The translations under genes were made by a program, and so were the position numbers. Shown here piece after piece: positions 46,801-56,400 of a DNA stretch of 60,406 nt. This DNA comes from Isosphaeraceae bacterium (GTDB lineage: Bacteria > Planctomycetota > Planctomycetia > Isosphaerales > Isosphaeraceae): positions 1 through 60,406 of the forward strand of contig JANXSX010000137.1 of the NCBI GenBank assembly GCA_025356475.1, written 5' to 3'. The number at the start of each line of letters is the position of its first letter. Positions within the stretch are counted from its first letter, which is position 1. A model generated the notes under the pieces. The model was not told where the DNA came from and searched no databases. It saw only the letters and a list, made by a program, of their open reading frames with translations.

Positions 46801-49800
46801 CAGGCGGGTTGGCAGTTCGATCGTTGGTCCCTGGGAGAGGTAGGGAGAGGGAGAGATCTCCTCAACGATCGCGAGGACTCGGTCCAGGTTGATGGGAGCA
46901 CCCGCTACCCAGAGCCGGGCCGTTCCTTCGAAGAGTTGGCGGATCGGGGGACGACCGGCGAGGTCAAATGAGACCGTCAGGTGTTCTCGATCACCCAGGA
47001 TGCGCTCGATCGAACGGCTGAGCATGTTGCGCGGACCGTGCTCGACGAAGATTCGCACGCCATCTCGGTAGGCCGCTTCCACGGTCTTAGGGAAATCGAC
47101 GGTGTTACAGGCTTGTTTGGTATACGCATCGGCAGCCGCATCGGCGGAAGCTTTGAACCACGTATTGATCCCGTTGGAATAGAAACGGACATCGTCCACT
47201 TCGCGAGTTGGTCGATGATGGACGCGATGCCATAGATCGGCCACCGGGGTGACTTCGGGGCAGTGAGCAACCACCGCGAACGACATCCGTTGCGAGCGGG
47301 CCTTCAACTGGGCGATGACCGCCTTGCAATCGTCGTATTCACCGTTGATCGTACATTCATTAGGTGAGAATATCAGCGTGATCCACACACGAGGCTTGCC
47401 CGCGACTGCCGCGCGGACCTTCTCGACATTATGCATCAAGTGCCAACTGGTGTAGTGGATCGGCTCGTTGGGCTTGAGCCACCCTTTCCCTTCCCAATAG
47501 GTACGGACACTATGACACTCGCCACCGAGTTGGTGATCAGGGAGCCCCGAGTTCTCCCAGTCGGCGAGGCGTTGGTCGGGGTCGTCCCAGGCACCTAGGC
47601 CTTCGAGTGCGGAGACCTCACCGGAAGAGACGCTCAACGTTGCCTGGGGCCGGAGCCCCATCACATTCAAACTCCAGTCGACGTGGAACTGACTCATCGC
47701 CCACGAGCCGATCACACGGTCATTCACAGCCAGTTCGGTCACGGTCGATCGGGGATAAATTGCGGATGTGACCCGGTCAAGATCCCCCTTGCGGCGGAGC
47801 GACTCCCAGAGATTTGGCATCGCCAACAATAGGTCTTGTGCCATGCCGGGATAGCCGACAGCCGCAGGCGCGAAGACATAAGCAATCTCGCCGGAGATCG
47901 GTGCTGAGCCAAACCTCGCTCCGGGAATGTGGGGTTCGCGTCCGGCTTTGAGTTCGCTCAGTGCCTTCTCGCGGATCACGCTCGAAGCGGCCAGGTCATC
48001 AGCGACAATTGCCAGCCGGACCGGTCCGTCGCCGCCGGGTTGGTCGGCCTCGACCCGTTGAATCAGATCTGCCCGGTCGGAACCTGCGTAGCAACGGAAA
48101 GAAACCTTCGCAAGCGGAACTCGGCGGGCGGGTCGATCAATGGGTGCAGTAATTCGCAGATGATGACGACTTCCACCGAGGGCGGAGACGTGAACGTCCA
48201 CAGTGCGACGCTCAGGCGAGGCGAGCCAAGGAACCGCCAACCCAGTTTTTCGGGGCAGGGCGGCATATGAGCACGCCACGATTCCAGCAGCGGTCAGCAT
48301 CAGTCCCGACGCGGCGTGCGCATGGCCGAACCTGGAGGAAAGCCCTGCGTCCTCAGAATCGAGATGCAGGTCAAGTTCGGCAGAGCCTGAGGTATGATCG
48401 GCAGGTAAGATGGCGAGTATGTCTTGGCCGGCAGCCTGGGCATCGGCAAGTCTGCGGACGACCAGGACGACGGCTGCATCACCGGGAAGTTGCCGATCCG
48501 CAGAGAGTTGATCGCCGCTCGCGGTACGATGAACAGTCTCACAACTCAGGTCGACTGCGGCGACGATGGCCGCATCGATTTCACCGGCAGCGATTGCGCG
48601 TCGGGCAAGTTCAAGAGCCTTTAGACCCGAAGCTTCTTCGGCACTTATGGTAAAGCCAGGACCGTCCAGGTGGAAGAAGCGGTTGAGCTGGTTCGCGGGG
48701 ATGTTGGGCATCGTCCCTTTGACACGTGCCGCTGTGAGCGAATGAGCCCACGATTCCGCCTGTCCAGGGTCGAGGGCAGTTCGCCACCTTCCACCATGTC
48801 GGGCAGATTCGGGGTCACAACCCATGCCGACATAAACCCCAGTTCGTTCTCTCGGCAGTTGGAGATTCGCAAGAGCTTCAAGACATGCGAGCTTGAGCAA
48901 CGTTTGCTGACCGAGGGTGTCAGGAAGTTCCTGGGGAGGGACCTTGAGCTGGGATGGGGTCACATGGAGAACCCCCGCCGGGAAGCCCATTCCCCCTCCG
49001 GCGAGTTCGGTCGGTATCGGACCTTCAACGAGTAGGTGTCGGACGAAGTCTTCGGTCCTTAATCCACCAGCCGCGCGCACTCCCAACGAGATGACAGCGA
49101 GATCGATCTGGGGAGGTTTGACCGCAGGAGGAATCCGGGTTGGATGCGTCTCGACCCATTCTTCAAGAATCAAGTGAGCATTACAGCCGCCGAATCCGAA
49201 CGCGTTGATCCCCGCGCGTCGCGGGCCATCCGCCGTCCAGTCTTCCGCTTGATCTAGGAGCCGAAACGGGGTTCCCCAGAGATCGACAGGCTCGTCGATC
49301 CCCAACGTGGGAGGTCGGACACCGGCTTGCATCGCGCCTAGAACTTTAAGGATCGCAGCGCCGCCGGCTGCGGCAAGAAGATGACCAAGATTCGATTTGA
49401 GCGACCCGATAGGCAGGTTTTTTTGACCTTCGAAGACTCGACCCATACTCGTCAGTTCGGCGCGATCACCGAGGACCGTTCCGGTCGCGTGACATTCGAT
49501 CAATGAGATGGTCGCCGGATCGATGCCTGACCGATCATAGGCATCGCGAAGTGCGCGATACTGGCCGACAGGGTCTGGGGCAAGGAAGCCTCCACCCGAG
49601 CCGTCGTTCGAGAGACCGACACCACGGATCAGGCCAAGGATGGGCTGGCGATCCGCCAGGGCATCTTCCAATCGTCGTAATGCGAGGATGACCGCGCCCT
49701 GGGCGGGGAGGAGTCCGTCGGCCGAGCGATGGAAGGGACGAGATTGCCCGGTCCGACTGAGCGCGCCAAGCGCGGTGAAGCCAAGTTGGAGAAAGAGGCC

Positions 49801-50460
49801 ATCGGCCGCATTGACCGCACCGGCGAGCATCAAGTCGACGCTCCCGTCGTGAAGCTGGTCGCACGCGAGTTTCATCGCATAGAGCGCCGAGGCACACGCG
49901 GCATCAAGAGCCATTGCCTCGGGATTGCAACCGAGCGCCCTGGCCGCGATTGACGCAGGGAGCCCCGAAGAAAACCGGTCGCGGGAGCGTGGCACGACCT
50001 GATTAGTCGAGCCTTCCTGACGGTTGAGCCAGACCGACTGAGCGTATGCGGTGTGCCCGTCGGTCGGGTACGAGAGGTTGCCAATCACCAGACCTGAGCG
50101 CTTTGGGGTCCGCGTGGGTGCGTAGCCGGCTTCGACGAGTGCCTGACGGCCAGCGTGGAGCAGCCAGCGAATCTGTTTGTCGGTAGCGAGGATCTCGTTG
50201 GGATCCAGGGCGAACCCATTGGGGTCGAACGCCCGGTCGAATCCGCGCACGAAGCCACCCCGAAGAGTCCAAGCCTTGTCGGGCGTGGGCTTATCGGGGT
50301 CGGTCAGGAAGCGACTGGGCTCGGTATTCCAATCCTCGCGTTCGGCATTGCTGACCGCTGAACGTCCGGAATGGACCAATTCCCAGAGTTCGGCGGGTGA
50401 TGCCGCGCCCGGTAGGATACAGCCCCGACCGACGATGGCGATCGGCGGAGGAGCCGTCAT
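43840..50460 (-). CDS. pfaC: PfaC-like synthase: KS-CLF-AT-four hot-dog DH domains
   Basis: 2206 residues. KS ~1-435 with C189 in DAACAS, H324 in ECHATGT and H360 in NLGH. Chain-length factor ~450-775, where E609 (SAEEAS) replaces the Cys. AT-like ~858-1200, with S945 in SVSSGEV: the nucleophile is kept but the preceding His is Val. A Pro-rich linker ~1215-1410. Four FabA-type hot dogs follow: DH1 with H1488/H1489 (LHHGRMPPG), DH2 with H1698 (FFPGHF), DH3 lacking the His (YFGDT), DH4 with H2090 (FFKAHFF). The pairs act as pseudo-dimers in PfaC proteins. It performs condensation and dehydration/isomerisation of the chain on ACP. Its ATG overlaps the upstream megasynthase stop (ATGA), so the two are translated together. 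The AT and four-DH layout resembles myxobacterial Pfa3. Confidence 0.88.
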   Translation of the reverse strand: MTAPPPIAIVGRGCILPGAASPAELWELVHSGRSAVSNAEREDWNTEPSRFLTDPDKPTPDKAWTLRGGFVRGFDRAFDPNGFALDPNEILATDKQIRWLLHAGRQALVEAGYAPTRTPKRSGLVIGNLSYPTDGHTAYAQSVWLNRQEGSTNQVVPRSRDRFSSGLPASIAARALGCNPEAMALDAACASALYAMKLACDQLHDGSVDLMLAGAVNAADGLFLQLGFTALGALSRTGQSRPFHRSADGLLPAQGAVILALRRLEDALADRQPILGLIRGVGLSNDGSGGGFLAPDPVGQYRALRDAYDRSGIDPATISLIECHATGTVLGDRAELTSMGRVFEGQKNLPIGSLKSNLGHLLAAAGGAAILKVLGAMQAGVRPPTLGIDEPVDLWGTPFRLLDQAEDWTADGPRRAGINAFGFGGCNAHLILEEWVETHPTRIPPAVKPPQIDLAVISLGVRAAGGLRTEDFVRHLLVEGPIPTELAGGGMGFPAGVLHVTPSQLKVPPQELPDTLGQQTLLKLACLEALANLQLPRERTGVYVGMGCDPESARHGGRWRTALDPGQAESWAHSLTAARVKGTMPNIPANQLNRFFHLDGPGFTISAEEASGLKALELARRAIAAGEIDAAIVAAVDLSCETVHRTASGDQLSADRQLPGDAAVVLVVRRLADAQAAGQDILAILPADHTSGSAELDLHLDSEDAGLSSRFGHAHAASGLMLTAAGIVACSYAALPRKTGLAVPWLASPERRTVDVHVSALGGSRHHLRITAPIDRPARRVPLAKVSFRCYAGSDRADLIQRVEADQPGGDGPVRLAIVADDLAASSVIREKALSELKAGREPHIPGARFGSAPISGEIAYVFAPAAVGYPGMAQDLLLAMPNLWESLRRKGDLDRVTSAIYPRSTVTELAVNDRVIGSWAMSQFHVDWSLNVMGLRPQATLSVSSGEVSALEGLGAWDDPDQRLADWENSGLPDHQLGGECHSVRTYWEGKGWLKPNEPIHYTSWHLMHNVEKVRAAVAGKPRVWITLIFSPNECTINGEYDDCKAVIAQLKARSQRMSFAVVAHCPEVTPVADLWHRVHHRPTREVDDVRFYSNGINTWFKASADAAADAYTKQACNTVDFPKTVEAAYRDGVRIFVEHGPRNMLSRSIERILGDREHLTVSFDLAGRPPIRQLFEGTARLWVAGAPINLDRVLAIVEEISPSPYLSQGPTIELPTRLPEVVIPAPSAPLAADTMMPEPKLNAYIELDLDMEEMPVPPILPPVDDLWVQSVGPVPAAHTNGSTARPVPRQDRPFVPAPVASAPLGTANSLTSEVTATHRSWLAAMADAQSSFLATTRNLANIGTSRPVPTSVRTPFPVQRSQPIAPPLPPVPPPVRNELSRPTPMPVVKPTPPTPVVMAVEPGKPLPSQGLTLSRAQLEHMAGGKISDVFGPLFTQQDQYEIQVRMPMPPLLLADRVVGLVAEAGSMGTGSISTETDVRADSWYLHHGRMPPGIMIESGQADLLLISYLGVDFLVRGTRRYRLLSCDLTYHGPLAKPGETLHYDIHLDGHARTGEIRLFFFHYDCYVDGKLRMSVRNGQAGFFTQAELDDSEGVLWDAETGKHDTSARLDPPLVALNKSSLSKEDLQAFASGNAYTCFGPGFERAAPHSRTPGIPSGEMMLIDRVTKLDHSGGPWGRGYLHAELDITPNSWFFPGHFKNDPCMPGTLMFDGCMQALAIYMTSLGLTIDRDGWRFEPLVSHELKMRCRGQVIPRSRVLTYEVFVESVVDGDEPALKADVLCSVDGLKAFHCRAMGIRLTPAWPLNDDPTMFGVEQEPGRAATAGDVRGDHAAMMACALGRPSDAFGVMYSRFDSPIGVPRLPAPPYHFVSRVTKMPSEPGQIKAGVSVEAELDVTPSEWYFGDTNNQAMPISVLTEAALQPCGWLASFVGCAAHSPQEMRFRNLDGSGKIHGSVIPNGGKLITRSTLTSLSRSGATTLTAFQVECTQGDRPIFSLKTMFGFFPPASLVEQVGAPFDAAAKAVFDAPKGSVIDLRSRPPEYFNGSCGLDRGRLLMLDRVTHTDPQGGRAGLGTLRAEKDVQPGEWFFKAHFFQDPVQPGSLGIEAMAQLLQFHMLSTGMHKDRFEPRFEPIGVGEIDWKFRGQVVPTNKAITVTAEITEVGTEDDHAFVRAEASFWCDGLRIYTAGKIGMRIIGKHQHARTTVAVK

Positions 50461-53400
50461 CGCACCGTCTCCTCGCGGAGCGACGACGTTAACGCGTACA
50501 TCTCCAGCCCACCAAGATACATGACCGGTCGTCCTGTCTGATCACGGAGCAAGACCTCTGCAGAGAGCCCATCGCGGCGAATTTGGCCTCGGAAGTCGCA
50601 GTGCAACGGACCTGTCGAAGGCCCTTCGGAACAAAGGATCAACCGACCGATCAAGGCGGGCAAACTCTGACGCTGCAACGAATGACCGGCCCAAAGCATT
50701 GGCAATTGGAGACAGCCATCCAAGGCGACGGGATCGGTCAGGTAAGGCCCACCCGCCCATTTCATGGTCGTGGTTCCGATGAGTTGCCCTGAACCACCAT
50801 CGGTGGCCATGGTGCCGAGCCCCGTGATCGCGTGAAAGCTCGGGCCGTGGAACAGGGGGCCGTCATAGATTTCAGCCATCTCGAATGGCCAAGGCTCGCC
50901 AGTGGGCGCGGTGACCTGGGTGGGGGGCTCGATCCGTTGTCCTGCCGCGACGAGCTTACCGGTTGCTGAGTAGCGAACATGCCCCGTCGCGTCGCAGAGT
51001 TCCAGGCGGACGACGTTGGCATCGCTGGTTGGCTTGACGACGACCGTGAGGGCGACACTTCGGGTTTCGAACTCAGGGAGCGGCACTCCACGGAGCACGC
51101 GCATCTGCTCGAGTTCACCCAACCGGCGACCGGGGAAAGCCTCATGAACACCCCGGGCGAACAGTTCGACAACCACGGCCGCCGCGACGACCGGGATGTC
51201 ACGCACCGTGTGGTCCGCGAGGTAGGGCATCGACTTTGCTCCTGCTTGCACACTAAAGCGGAAGTCGTCTTTGGTCCCCGTCTTGGGGGCTTCCAGCGAG
51301 CCCCCCATCACCAAGACAACGTCGGTCTGGGTTGCGGCGAGTTCATCGGCGAAGAGCTTTGAGCCCTCTTTAAGTCCGAGCAGAGGAATGCCCATGGCCA
51401 GGAAATGCTTGCGGAGCGAAGGGGTGACCATGCCACCATCCCAAGGGCCCCAGCAGAAGGACTTGACCAGGCAGCGACCGGCCCGACGTCGTGACTCGGC
51501 CAACGCAACCTGGTTGAGGACGGCATTGGCAGCAGCGTAGTCCGACTGGCCCTTATTTCCGCTGATCGCAGCGACCGAACTGAAGATGGCCAGTACCTTT
51601 AAGGGATCGTCGGCGGTGGCAGCGAGGATGTTAGTGATCCCCTGAACCTTGACGCTGAAGACCTTATCGAACTGCTCGTTTGTCTTTTCGAGAATCAGTT
51701 TGTCGGCAAGCACACCTGCCGCGAAGATGACCCCTGATGGGGCTCCCCAACGTTTGCGGACCTCGCCGACAGCCGTCGAAGTTGCGGACGCATCGAGGGA
51801 GTCCGCCGGCAAGTAGATCGCTTCGCTCCCAGCCGTTTGAAGCAGGATGAGGGTGTTGCGGACTTCCCGCTCGGCAAGAATCTGACCTGCGCGGTTCTTG
51901 GCATCGGCCGGGGTGATCGACTCGCCGCGTTCCTTGGCTTTGGTGAGGAGGACGTTCACCAAGGCGTTCTGGTCGACCGCTCCCTGATATTCGCTGGGCT
52001 CGTCATGGAGACGGGTCCGACCCAGGAGGGCAATCTTGAGCTTGGTTCGGCCAGCGAGTTCCACCAGGCAAGCGGCGGTCACCCCTCGCGCCCCGCCGAC
52101 TGCGATGATGACATCGCCGTCGGTTAGCACATTTGCAGCGATTGGGGTAGGCTCAGAAACGGTTCGCAGGACAAAGCGACGGCCATCGGCCATGAGGCCA
52201 ACCTCATGCTCGTCCCCTCCGCAGAGGAGTTCAGAAACGATCGCCTTGGCAATCTCGGCGGACGTGCGAGTGCCTCGTTCGCAGTCGATGGTTCGGCCTG
52301 CCAAAGTAGGCCACTCCACGCCTGCTGTTCGGGCGAGAGCCGACAGCCCCCCGGCCCAGGCTTGAAATCCTTGGGCAGGAGCGACCAGGCCAAAACTGCC
52401 ACCGGTATCTTGGAGAATGATTAGTTCACCACTCGCCTGAGCGAGTCGGGGCCCAGCCCAGCGGAGCGATTCTAGCACCGAACGATGGACCGAGCCTGCG
52501 GATGTTGCTGAGTCGAACGATCGCAAGCCGTCGAGCACAATCAGCGAGCTGATCTCGTCGATTGGCCCACCCGGATGGACGACGACAGCCCGGAGCCCCG
52601 CCTCTTCAAGTTCGTCGCAAACAGCGTCCGCGACACCATTTCCGTCGTCGGTCACGCCGATCAAGCCTTCGGGACGAAGGGCGCGACCAGCGAAGCCACT
52701 CACCCCTTTTTCGACGGCTCGCCAGACCGACCGGGAGACTTCGGAGGCCACCTGTGCCTGGGTTGGGACTGACGCGGCGGCCACGGCAGCAGCGGTTGGA
52801 GCCCCGCCGACCTTCGTATTGATGTAGGCGACGATCTCTCCCAAGGTCTTCAATGGTCCGAGCTCGTCCATCGGCAACTCGGGGAGGCCGGGGAGCGCGG
52901 ACTGTAAGGCGGAGAAGATCTCAACTCGCTTGATCGAGTCGACCCCGAGATCTCCCTCCAGCTCCATCCCCAAACCGAGCACATCGCGGGGATAACCCGT
53001 GGTCTTGACGACCGTTTCCAGTAGGGCTTCCGTGACTTGGGCGGCGGAGAGTTGAGCGGGTGCCGGTGCCTGAGCGGGTCGGGCTGACGCCGCGATTGGC
53101 TTCGTTTCGTTGGGCTGGGGGGGGGCCGATCCGACCTTTTTACTGATCAGCTCGACGATCTCGCCCAAGGTCTTGAGAGGGGCGAGTTCCTCCATCGGCA
53201 ACTCGGGCAGGCCGGGGAGCGCGGACTGTAAGGCGGAGAAGATCTCGACTCGCTTGATCGAGTCGACCCCGAGATCGCCTTCGAGCTCCATCCCAAGGCC
53301 GAGGACGTCGCGGGGGTAACCCGTCGTCTTAACCACTGTCTCTAACAGGGCTTCCGTCACTTGGTCGGCGGTCAGATGGACACCCGAGGGGGCCGAAATT

Positions 53401-56400
53401 GTGTTCGTTTGGGCGTGGGCGACCGAGCCTGGGCTCGAAATTGGGTTCGTTTTGTTGAGTGCAGGCGAGGCGATCGCGGTCTTGGTCTTGGTCTCACCGA
53501 TCTTAGACTTGATCAGGTTGACGATCTCGCCCAAGGTCTTGAGTGGCCCGAGCTCATCCATCGGCAGTTCGGGAAGGCTGGGGAGTCGGGTCTGAAGGGC
53601 CGAGAAGATCTCGACTCGTTTGATCGAGTCGACCCCCAGGTCTCCTTCGAGCTCCATCTCCAGGCCGAGGACATCGCGGGGGTATCCGGTCGTTTCGACA
53701 ACCGTTTCGAGCAACGCGTCGGTGACCTGCTCTACCGTGAGTCCCGCGATTGGCTCGGGGGTGTGTACTACCGCTGGTGCATGGGATCTTGCGATCGGGG
53801 CAGAAACGGCGGTTGGCTTGGGAGCGTAGTGTGACGCTTCGCCGTTCCCCAAACTTGCGGGAGGGGCGACAGCACGCGGTGCCTCGTATCGAACGGGCTC
53901 AGGGGCGGGAGCTTGCAACGCCGGGCGTCGGACGCGAGGGGCTTCCTGGACAGGCGAGATCTCGGAGGACGGGGCGCGACCGCCGCCGCCACGAGCGAGC
54001 GATTCCATGGTGCGGAGGAAGTCTTGGTGACCTCGCAGCATGTTGTGCTGGAAGTCGCGCTGAGCTTCCGCGATCTGGCCGAACATCGAGTCGGCGACGA
54101 CGTGTGATTGGGTTCTCTCGTCCATCTCGGTCTCGTCTTCGAATTCGTGGTGCTCGGGTGCGGGCAGATCGTCGAACGCGTCTTCGGTCGACCAGTTGGT
54201 CTCGCTCGGGTCTTGAGCGAATGTGGGGCTATGGTCATAAACATGACCATTCACCTGCGGATCACTCGGATAGGCGAGGCCATTCGACCAAGCGGTTTCT
54301 TGCGGGCCGACCGGAGTTGGTGGAACCGGAGGCAGATCCAGGCGAATCGCGGGGGCAGGGGCGGCGCGGGGAGCTTCGATGACCTTGGTCGGGTTCGGGG
54401 CTGGGAGGGCAGCTCCGCCACCGACCGGCGGGTATGGCTTCTGGTAGAGCGCACCGGTCAGGGTGATCATTGGCTTGGGCTTGCCAACCGGGATCGGGTC
54501 AACCTGGGGGATGAAACCGTGCCAGAGTTCTTCCCAGCGGATCGGGACGCCCGCGACTGCAAGCTTGGCGAGCAGGTTCCAGAGGGAAGTGATTCCATTA
54601 ACCCCACGTCGGTCGGTCGCGAGGGCTCGGAACGGTCGACCCTTGAGGCAAGCTTCGACCAGGCCGGTCAGTACGGCGTTGGGTCCAACCTCAATGAAGG
54701 TCCGGGCCCCTTGGCGGTAGAGTTCCTCAACCTGTTCGACGAACAGCACCGGCTTCGCAAGTTGATCGGCGAGCAGCGCTTTGGCAGTATTCGTCTCGTG
54801 GGGGTAGGCTTGAGCTGTGCTGCAGGCGATGACCGGAATCTGGGTCGCGCTGAGCGAGATTCCGTTCAAGAAGGCACCAAAGGCGTCGCGGGCACCGGCG
54901 ACGATTGGGGTGTGGAACGCTGAAGCGACCGGTAACCGGACGAAGCGGACCCCAGCCTTCTCGAGCCTGGCTTCGGCTGCTTCGATCACCGATACGGTGC
55001 CGCTGATGACCATCTGCTGTGGGCTGTTGTGATTGGCGAACACAAGCTCAGGTTCCAGGTCTGCAAGCAGTTTCCGAGAGACCTCGACCGGACCGACAAC
55101 CGCAGACATCGCGCCTGGAATCGTGGCGGCGGCGGCCATCGCCTCGCCGCGGGCTCGCGAAGTCTTGAGCATGTCCTCTTCAGAGATGGCCTTGGCGGCA
55201 TGAAGCGCGACAACTTCGCCGAAGCTATGACCGGCGGTGAGGTCGGGGACGATTCCTACTGCGGTCAGGACTCGGTAAGTCGCCAGCGAGGCGGTCCCAA
55301 GCGCGGGCTGAGCCCACTGGGATCGCTGGAGCGATGCACGTCGCAAAGCCTCGCCGTCGGGTCCGTGCGCAGGGGGCATGAAGACGATATCTTGGAGTCG
55401 TTCGGACCCGCCGGAGCAGACTTTGGCACCAAGATCCCAGGCGGAACGGGCGTCCTCGCGGAACATGGCGAGGTCGGCCCCCATGTCGGGGTACTGGCTT
55501 CCCTGACCTGGGAAGAGGAACGCGACCTTGCCGATTTCGCTCCCAATCCCCAGCGAAATCCCTTCGCCCAGAATCTGTTCGCCGGTGTGATCGGTCGGGA
55601 GTTTCGCCAAGCTCTCCGCCGCCGAGTTCAGTTTGAGCGTGAGATCGGCCTCGTTTGCGGCAACAATCGCCAGCCGGACGCGGTGATCCGGCTTCCAGGT
55701 GGTCTGGGACTGGTGGGCCAGGAACCCCAGCGACCCCGGCCTCATCTCGGAGGAACCAAGTTCGCGGCAACGCGCGGCCGCATTCGCAGGAGTATCGGCA
55801 CCAACAAGGATGACTTCGCAAGGGGTGGTCCGGGTCCGAGGTGCTGTTCGACCCGTCCCGAGGTACTCTTCCAGGGTCACGTGGAAGTTGGACCCACCGA
55901 AACCGAACGAGCTCAGCGATGCCCGACGGGGCTGGGCATCGTCCCGAATCCAGGGCCGGGCCTTGGGGTTCAGGTAGAACGGCCCCCCCTCGGCGAGGAT
56001 CTCCGCAGCCGGGTTCTCCGCCTTGATAATCGGCGGCAAGACCTTGTGTTGGAGCGAGAGCACAACCTTCAACAGGCTCGCGGCGCCTGCGGCCGCCTTC
56101 GTATGACCGATCTGCGACTTGATGCTCCCGAGTGCGCAACGCTTGGGCGGAAGGTTGCTAAAGACCGTCTTAAGACCAGCCAGCTCGGCGGCATCACCGG
56201 CAACCGTGCCCGTGCCGTGCGCCTCGACCAGTTCCACAGACTCGGGACCATAACCGGCATGCTCATAGGCACGCAGGTAAGCACGCACTTGGCCATCGGC
56301 CCGGGGTGCATAAATGCTCTTACTCCGCCCATCGGACGAGGCACCACAGCCCCGAATAAGCGCGTAGATCGGGTTTCCTTCCCGCTCCGCATCCTCCAGG

